A DNA stretch of 64,000 nucleotides from Cylicocyclus nassatus. Lineage: Eukaryota > Nematoda > Chromadorea > Rhabditida > Strongylidae. Below the pieces are notes generated by a model. That model saw nothing but the letters and a program-made list of their open reading frames with translations. It was not told where the DNA came from and did not search any database. The DNA is taken from NCBI GenBank assembly GCA_958299035.1, contig CATQJL010000316.1:29949441-30013440 (forward strand). The letters are read 5' to 3'. This document shows positions 56,916 through 64,000 of this stretch, in pieces (the stretch's first letter is position 1; each line of letters opens with the position of its first letter). A program made the translations under genes and the position numbers.

Positions 56916-58369
56916 ATCTCATTAGATCATGGATCCATTTCTATCATTTTGTCTATCATTAATTTGTGAAGTTGTGAAAAACTTTCATATCCTTGTTATT
57001 TCCAGCTGGTTCCAACGCTGATGTGTCTCATCGAAAAGCCGCTTTGTGTTTTTCGAAATTCAAAAACTATTAGGTTAAAGTACAGAATCATCGCATTTTT
57101 TGACCGAGAGTCGATCTATCATTCTTTTTTTTCGCTATCATAAATTTTCATGTCCTTGTTATTTCCAGCTGGTTTCAAATGCAATGTTGCTAGTACTAAC
57201 AGCTGCAAAGTGTGAAGGCGAATCTGTACTTTTGTTTATTTTTAATCTGATATATTATAGAATGATTTCACCATTTTTTACCTGATATATCATAGAATGA
57301 TTTCACATCTGAACTTCATTGTGATTTTGTTTATCACAATTTTATATAATATAATTCTCTGAATACCTCAATAATAAAATATGAGTTGCACTTATCCTTA
57401 AATTGCAACTCGCAACTCATTTTTTGCATAGATCATTTCAACCGATGAACTGATAATTCACTAAATTGACCTTGGCGTGTCCTTTGAATGGAATGGAAGG
57501 TGCGAAGAAAGGTGCGAGAATTTCCGATATCTGGTCTGGCAATGACAATTAAAAATGACAAGATTTTCCGTCTCATATTAGCATAGCGGACACATTTTCC
57601 AAGTTTTCCTTCCGTCTCTTCGGGTTCCCATTCGTAGCAGAGGTCACTTGTACTAGAAAATGTTACTGTTTTGCTTGACATTGCTTCTCGGAAAGCTAAT
57701 CTGTCAATTTTAGTTAAATCTGGCATCATCATAACAGCATTGTAAGTTTGTGATTTTGATTTGGTAGATATTCTGCAGAAGTAGAATTTTTTGCGACATT
57801 TCAGTTTGAGTGAAACTTGATTGCGTTCAAGAAAAAATCGGCTCGACTGAAATGGAAACTGCACGGTCAGGATTTTTTGATTTTTGTCTTACTGCAATTG
57901 ACTTTGGCTTTTTTCGCTAGCAAACACGAAGTTTCACCAAATAATTCACATTCACCATTTCCTGTCGTCGTCGTTTGACGGCTAAAATGTGCAGTTGAAA
58001 TTTCAGCGGATATTTCGCTCATTTTTGCAGCAAAACCAATGAAACTTAGCGAATAATAACTTCGAAAAGCTGGTAAGCCAAACCACTTCGTCTAGAATTT
58101 TTTTTGAAAATTTGCGGAGCCCACAAATGGACCTTTGAGACAGCCAGAAAAATCGCGGTCTCCAATCTAGTGGGTTGCCGTACAATGATAGATCGACTCT
58201 CGGTCAAAAACTGTAATGACTCTGTACTTTTTAACTCAATAGTCTTTGAATTTCGAAAAATACACATCAGCGTTGGAACCAGCTGGTAACAAGGATATGA
58301 AAATTTTTCACAACTTCACAAACTAATGATAGACAAAATGGTAGAAGTGGATCCATGATCTAATGAGAT
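56916..58369. repeat. Inner inverted repeat pair
   Basis: Arms 56916-57124 and 58185-58369 share ATCTCATTAGATCATGGATCC, CAGCTGGTTCCAACGCTGATG and ACCGAGAGTCGATCTATCATT. The left arm is followed by an extra 40-base copy of its middle (TCCTTGTTATTTCCAGCTGG at 57157). Together they bracket the 143-residue frame at 57433-57864. Confidence 0.65.
57433..57864 (-). CDS. Unrecognised 143-residue frame bracketed by inverted repeats
   Basis: The protein-like minus-strand frame contains KLKCRKKFYFCRISTKSKSQ near its start, with Cys-x6-Cys spacing, and a central DLCYEWEPEETEGKLGKC with two more cysteines. Acceptor-like CATTTCAG and CTGCAG occur near the start, so the true coding segment may begin inside the frame. 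Its position between matched inverted arms suggests transposon cargo. No family assigned and no transposase catalytic motif seen. Confidence 0.35.
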   Translation of the reverse strand: MQFPFQSSRFFLERNQVSLKLKCRKKFYFCRISTKSKSQTYNAVMMMPDLTKIDRLAFREAMSSKTVTFSSTSDLCYEWEPEETEGKLGKCVRYANMRRKILSFLIVIARPDIGNSRTFLRTFHSIQRTRQGQFSELSVHRLK

Positions 58370-58512
58370 AACGACAATCGTATGGAGATGCATTCTTCGC
58401 ACCTCTATGGCCTCCATGTCACGCTCTTGCTTTCGAAGCCAGGAGACAATAATTATCGAGTATACCTCATGAGCGATCAAATCACTCAAAAACTATACCG
58501 TTCGATTGCAAA

Positions 58513-58911
58513 TCAAAAGCTGATTCGAGTCATATATTTCACATAAGATTCTGCTGCTGGAACATTTTGCTTTAGGAAAGAATGATGAGCATGGATCATG
58601 CACTGGTGATTTCTGAGACGTAGCGTTTTTACAGGAGTGGCAAGTTTAATGAAAGAGTGAGTACTGGATTTTACTAATAGGTTAGTCGCTGAAAATTTAG
58701 ATGAATCATTGAGCTGTGATATATCCACAAATTCAAGAATTTTAAGACATGTCCGAAAAAAGCGTGCGCGCTGTACTTTGACGGCTTTTAACAGAACATG
58801 AAATGGTCTATGGTACATTGGAAGATTAATAGTCCAGCATCTGCTGGTTCTGTTCAACAATTCTATGTACTGAGTTTGCTTACACCCTTCCCTGTTTTTT
58901 CGGTAAGTCAC
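58513..58911 (-). CDS. Unrecognised 132-residue frame in the 7.2-kb element
   Basis: Basic, histidine-rich C-terminal part (RLRNHQCMIHAHHSFLKQN) following FRTCLKILEFVDISQL. A TTTTCAG lies inside the frame and could be an acceptor. Same strand as the frame at 57433-57864 and about 650 bases upstream of it in that orientation, so they could be exons of one gene; phases were not reconciled. Confidence 0.25.
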   Translation of the reverse strand: MTYRKNREGCKQTQYIELLNRTSRCWTINLPMYHRPFHVLLKAVKVQRARFFRTCLKILEFVDISQLNDSSKFSATNLLVKSSTHSFIKLATPVKTLRLRNHQCMIHAHHSFLKQNVPAAESYVKYMTRISF

Positions 58912-59759
58912 GAGAAAATGGACATCTCGAACATTTTTTCAATTAATGCTTTATGCAGCTTGGTGGGTACATTGACAAGTCGAAAGCACATTGACAAGTC
59001 GAAAGCATTTCAATGCTTATTCTACTTATGTTATGAAGTCAACTTTTGAAATTATACGGTTTTTTAAACTGAGTTTGATTTTCAAATCCAAAAATTCATG
59101 AAAGCCGTAAACAATTCTAGAATTATGAGTCAGACCACGAATATGTTCCAACAACAACATCATGTGTCATCATATTGATAACTTTGATAATAAATCGATA
59201 CAGTGAGGTCACTACGGCTATGGCCAGAACCAGCCTGATTAATTAGGGCACTATGAGGGACCAAAAAAACCTGGGAAAAAAATTTGGGATTTTACAGAAT
59301 TTGACCATATCCTCAGATAGCTTGATACTCGCTTGTTCTGAATATCAACATTAGATTTCGCAGGGGAAAGCGTGAAGAAAGTGAAACCAATCCGGCTTTT
59401 TCGACGTTGCATGGCGTTCATATCGTCGTATATTTCGCTCGATAGTGCAAAAAGGTACCAAGAAAAAGATCCTGCAATATTTGAGCATACCCAGAAGTAG
59501 ATAAAAACGCGCTAATTTCAAATATCTAATCGGAATTTCAGCTGGAAGACTTTGAGCCGAGTTACAGTAATGCGGCGCTTCCAGCGCGACAGTGTGTTTA
59601 GATCGCCGCTGGCATGGAGCCAAAAAAACTTGTAAGCAAATTCTGAAATTTTCGAAAACGTTTCTAGGTAGCTTAGGAGACGCTGGCTCCAAATATTCGA
59701 ACTAGAATTTCATATGTTTGGTTATATCGCAGGATTTCAAGGCGGCAGTGTTGGTACTG

Positions 59760-60438
59760 TATCTACCTTGTGGATGCTTTTTGACGTGAACATTGGGGAA
59801 AAATCCGACTTTTTGCTGCTGAAGCAAACCCGAGATTAACAATACTGCAATTCTGAGCTCAAATTTCTGCCTTCAACTTCTTTTACGATGTTCTCAGAAG
59901 CATAAAATAACGTAAAGGCATTGTTTCTACGAAGGGGACTCCGTATTCCATGGTTGCAACTTTCTAGAGATCCTAGCATTCGAGTATAATTACTGAAATC
60001 ACCCAGCAGAAACTGATTACGACAAGCACCAAAGCTATTGTGGCTCCGATCAAAAATTTTCAGAAGAATCATGTGCTAACATACACTACAAGCTGTATCC
60101 ACTATCTAGCAAATAACTACTGTCAAAAATCTAAGTGAGGTAGCACTTGGCAAGCTATTTTGGATCTGCATAACACCATCACTACGTTGCACACACAACT
60201 CATGTTTCAAAAAGAAGCAAGGCAGCTTTGTGGATACTTGCGAGTATGGCGAACAGTTTTATTCTTGTGTAAAGAATGCTTCTACAATATCTTGAGTTAT
60301 AATGAGAATGCATAAAGGGTTTCAGGGCAGAAACTGAGGCTTACTCTCCCGATTGGATCGATGTCGGATTTGCTTCAGCAGCAAAAAGTCGGATTTTTTC
60401 TTCAGTGCTCTCGTCAAAAAGCATCGTGAAGGTAGATA
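59760..60438. mobile_element. 679-bp MITE nested in the right arm of the 7.2-kb element
   Basis: TATCTACCTTGTGGATGC at the left and the inverted GCATCGTGAAGGTAGATA at the right, with about 75-base arms including AAAAATCCGACTTTTTGCTGC. Absent from the equivalent site in the left arm (about 54105), which defines it as an insertion. Confidence 0.7.
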
Positions 60439-60985
60439 AAACTCCGTCCCTTCCGATCCAGCTCAGAAACTGCAGCATTTCTTACTCAACGCAGGTTTGT
60501 GGAGCGAAATTCATGTGAAAGCATTTCCAAGGCAAAAAAAAGCAGATAATCAGTTCTTTTCAAGGGTATGACACAGCTTGACTAAAGCAGCTGCAGCAGC
60601 TTAACGTTTTTGGATGTGTACCTACCTAAAGAAGTTCGGGAGCTAAGAAATGCTTTAATCAGTAAAAACTCCAGGTGGTCCTATAATTTTGTTCAGCCTT
60701 CAAGCCTGCTTTTTTCAAAATTTTCAATTTTTTCTTGAATAACTAAACGAAAACGAGACCCATTTTGATGACTAATAGTAGGTTGGTAAACATACGGTTT
60801 TGCCAGACTTTGGAACATTTTATTGACAACAGAGTGAGTTATGGCACTTTTTAGAATGGACCTATAATTTTGTCCAGCAATGTATTAGAAATTTCACTTA
60901 ATGTCCAAATAAGATACCATCAATTTTTTTCCTATTGCACTGAATCTTCTTCAAGAAGATGGGAAACTTGGAAGAGCTCAAGATA

Positions 60986-61520
60986 TTAGGTCGTTCCGAA
61001 AGTTAGATTCGCTTTTTACAGACGATCTTCACATCCTGCCGAGGATTTCCGGAAGATTTTGATTACAATTGAAGCGGCATTTCATCCTCTTTCAAACGGT
61101 CATGATTTCACTGCAGCTCAACCAGCGAGCTCTCAGAAAATTACCAAACTATGTCCATGGTTTCTATTTGGGTTAAATTCAGCTATTTTACCAAAATTCT
61201 ATGCCGATTTTCCAAAGAAGCTCAAGCGATGTTTGATTAGAGCAAATCCTATCAGATACAAAACATTTTTTTCTTTTTTCATAACTTGTCACAATTTCTT
61301 AGTAAATTCTTCATCACAATCATCGAATTTCAACAGACCCACTAGGACAGATTTTTAATTCCAAATTTTAATTAAAACAAATTAAAGTGGAATTTCTAAA
61401 AGCCTTCAAACATCAATAATCTTCAGACTTTGGAGCTTGACAGAGCAAACTGAATATTGATTCAACACTAATTTTACAAAGCAGATGAGCGCTCATGGAA
61501 CACAGATCATCGAACTTCGA
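60986..61520 (+). mobile_element. TTAGGTC-family element, 3' truncated
   Basis: TTAGGTCGTTCCGAAAGTTA preceded by TA begins the family pattern; similarity to 38415-39100 continues through TCATCCTCTTTC and CATAACTTGTCACAATTTC blocks. No right terminus is seen. Confidence 0.55.
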
Positions 61521-62526
61521 ATTCGACTATGGGGACGTGATGAATTGTTATGAATGCATGTTATTGCACTTTTCTTCTCTTCAACTGCTATCAATGCGCT
61601 TCCATTCAATGAAATAGGGATTCTGGATAAATGGAGGTGAACGTGGTGAAAACATGTCTTCGCAACTTCGGCAATCATCTTACCATTAGTGACCACAGAA
61701 GCAACTAGTTGAGAATATGATAAGTTGAGAAAACGGAAAAACTTTTGGAAATACTGAATAGATAAGGAGACAATTTCTTTTGCGAAATGAAAGTTTTTCC
61801 AATTTTTTTGTTTTTGCAATCCTGTGCTAGATCAAAACCTGCAACAGTGATGTATGAACTATTGAAATGTAGAAAAGTCTTGAAAATTTTTTTTGATTAG
61901 ATAATTCACTTTAGCGTTTTTTGGTTCAACCCCAAAATCACAAAAATTGAAGTGTCATTTTTGGGACTGTTCTCCACAGTTAACAAAAAAGAAAACTGCA
62001 AGTAAGTCAATATTTTGGTCTTTTAAGTGCACTAGTGCTGGCCAACACCTTGGGTAGACACAATCACATCAAAATTGCCAACGTCCGCAGTCCTCGCAAT
62101 GAATCAATGAAACATCGATTTTACGAATTTGCCTTCAATTGTTTGATTGAGCGCTCAAATAGCCGGAAAGATCTCAAACAAATTTCGTAAGCGCAACATT
62201 TCAGCAACATCCTTAGAAATCTAAAATCAACGCAACATAAATTTAGTTTTCGCTTAGCCGCTGCATACCTTTTTTCATTGTACATCATCTGGCATGAATC
62301 CAACTAGTTTGCCTATGCTTCAAAATTCATTTATTTTTTGAAATTGCAAATTTGAGGCAAAACACTTATCGCTTAGCTTCCACTTTCTATTGACAAAAAC
62401 AGCTACATGTACTCAGACAAACGTCGAAGCTCTCGAGAGCATTAATAAGCTCCGGTGGGTAATCTGGGCAATTCCGTGCTAATTTCTGGAAGCTTCTGCA
62501 TACGAGTTCTCCGGAGCTTCTCAGCA
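61521..62526. other. No supported gene
   Basis: AT-rich sequence; short frames without domains or splice support. Confidence 0.35.
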
Positions 62527-62972
62527 GGGAATGGTCAGAACTTAACCCAGCCATACCAAACATTCGGCATATTATAGGACTCATCTTGATAAGCTGATTA
62601 GAATTATATGCTTATTATCTGCCAAGCGATTATCTGGGAGGAGTTATGAATGTTTAAATGGCGATTTGTCAAATCTTTTGTGGCGCATCATTCACGAAAT
62701 AAGTTTTTTTGTGCTTATTTAGGTTTTTGGGAAATGTGCTTCTTCCTCGTATTGAAATCACCATAGCCATTGTCCGCGCCATAGGCTCCCTTTCTGGTAT
62801 ATCCGTATAATATATCCGTCGAAACTCGAGATATTTTTTATAGTTGGACGCTCATAACTCATCTCAGATAGTCGCTTGGCAGACAGAAAACGTATAATTG
62901 AAATCGGAGTTTTAAGACGACTTCGACGATGCACAGGTTGGTTGAAAGCTGGGACAATTTCTGACCATTTCC
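62527..62972 (+). repeat. GGGAATGGTC-family repeat, copy 2
   Basis: AGCAGGGAATGGTCAGAACTTA through TAACCCAGCCATAC to the inverted TGACCATTTCCTCATC repeats the order seen at 19388-19811 with moderate divergence and similar length. Confidence 0.6.
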
Positions 62973-64000
62973 TCATCAATATTGCAATCTACCAAAACTT
63001 TTGCAGCTAAAATCTCAACGAATTTTTTCACTCAATCTCTCAGAATCAGCAAATGCCCATTTTCATGCGGTCACATTGAACAAGAATATATATGATAGAA
63101 AATGGTGTTTCGCATATAATAATCGTACAAAAGCTTTCTACACCTAACTGCTCATCTTTTCCTTATGTGCATTCGTGCTTATTTCCAGCTTGTCGGCGCG
63201 CTCAAAACCCACTTCTGAGAATGAACCTATTGCATATATCGAAAAAGCGAAACTCAAGGGTGTGTGCCCTTGGAACCGCTTTGACCTAGCGACAATAGGC
63301 CTGCTCCACTGCCACTGAGGCGCGCGCATGCGGTGCGTGCTTGGCACCGCCCAGAATGGACGAGTTGTCTGCCGAACATTTCCGACTATCTTTTCAAAAG
63401 TTATTGTTGCTCTTATTCGTCCAATTCACATCTGATTGAACTGACACTAACATATTCTGATTGCTGATATTTTGCTAATCAATTCTATTATCTACTACTT
63501 GGAAAGTTCCCGTTCTTTAAGCTTGTTCTCATGGTTGATGTCACGTGAGCCTTGCTTAGAGATCTAGAACTTCCAAAAACTATTCTATTGCTATTCTGCT
63601 GTATTCCTATTCAATATTCTTCGCTACCATTAGACTTTTATTCGATTGGAATGCGTCGGTAAGTACTTAAAAGGTTTTGTGTCATATGTTAAGTTTAGTT
63701 CGTTTCTTCATTGTTGATTCTTACATCATGCTTCATGCAAGGTTGTTCCATAACTCCACGCACATTACATTGTCATGTATACTAAGACATTAACCTTGTG
63801 TGAAGAGCTAGAACGATCAAGCTATGAATTATCTTCTCCTACCATGATTTGGCACTATTCATTTCGCACTTCTACTGTAATGTGTATCTGGGTCAGAGGT
63901 GTACATCTCTTAATGCTTTTGGGAGGTTTATGAAGTGCGAAGTCTCAATCTGCCAAGCAGAAGCATATACAAAGAGTAGTTATAAACATATGATCAGCAT
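62973..64000. other. No supported gene
   Basis: Nothing convincing was seen. A GC-rich patch (GGCGCGCGCATGCGGTGCG) lies at about 63320-63340. Confidence 0.35.

Larger units (their letters stand above)
53662..60882. mobile_element. 7.2-kb element with Tc1-like ends and long inverted repeats
   Basis: Ends CAGTGCTGGACAAAATTATA and its inverse ...TATAATTTTGTCCAGCAATG sit between TA dinucleotides; CAGTGCTGG matches the Tc1 TIR consensus. The left arm (53662 to about 54900) and right arm (about 59190-60882) are inverted copies, the right lengthened by a nested 679-bp MITE. The core (54900-59190) contains a foldback, another inverted pair (56916-58369) and coding-like stretches. No DDE transposase was recognised. 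A composite, or a giant non-autonomous element with captured cargo. Confidence 0.7.

Overview
This window looks like animal, almost certainly nematode, nuclear DNA. It is AT-rich and intron-bearing, and one host gene resolves cleanly into ten short exons. That gene's acceptors end in TAG or CAG, and an acceptor abuts its start codon as expected for spliced-leader trans-splicing. The rest is crowded with Tc1/mariner-type inverted-repeat elements flanked by TA, non-autonomous Helitrons, a Penelope-like element and an LTR retroelement remnant. A strongylid (hookworm-like) worm is my guess; the species cannot be fixed from the sequence. There are no bacterial operons, rRNA genes or CRISPR arrays.

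Layout. 0.3-0.7 kb: a foldback element. 1.5-3.6 kb: a complete minus-strand TEX264-like gene (ER membrane protein with a GyrI-like domain), the only confident protein-coding gene. 5-7.4 kb: small foldbacks. 10.4-10.7 kb: a tandem duplication. 15.4-20.7 kb: nested mariner-like elements and a foldback carrying tRNA-like boxes. 21.3-21.6 kb: a possible two-exon gene end. 24.5-27.4 kb: a 2.8-kb near-palindrome with 1.3-kb arms. 28.8-29.1 kb: clustered small hairpins. 31.4-34.0 kb: a degraded LTR retroelement (gag, protease, polypurine tract, LTR). 35.3-41.2 kb: a MITE, a mariner-in-mariner nest containing four tandem 666-bp units, and another foldback. 41.7 and 46.05 kb: two Helitron-type elements, one with a 196-bp-arm palindrome. 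45.6-45.7 kb: three short exons of an unrecognised minus-strand gene. 46.8-49.0 kb: a very AT-rich, inactivated Penelope-like reverse transcriptase. 49.9-53.1 kb: a foldback and a G-run-TIR element. 53.7-60.9 kb: a 7.2-kb element with Tc1-like ends, long inverted repeats and internal coding-like cargo. 61-63 kb: repeat fragments.

Apart from the TEX264-like gene, the window is a transposon graveyard built mostly of long inverted repeats. Its most distinctive points are the density and size of the palindromes, the 666-bp array, the broken Penelope-like element, the 7.2-kb element with possible captured exons, and a short motif (CATAACTC followed 30-50 bases later by a GAAATCAGCGTT-like block) that recurs inside otherwise different repeats. 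Element boundaries were read by eye from matching ends; similarity levels were not computed.
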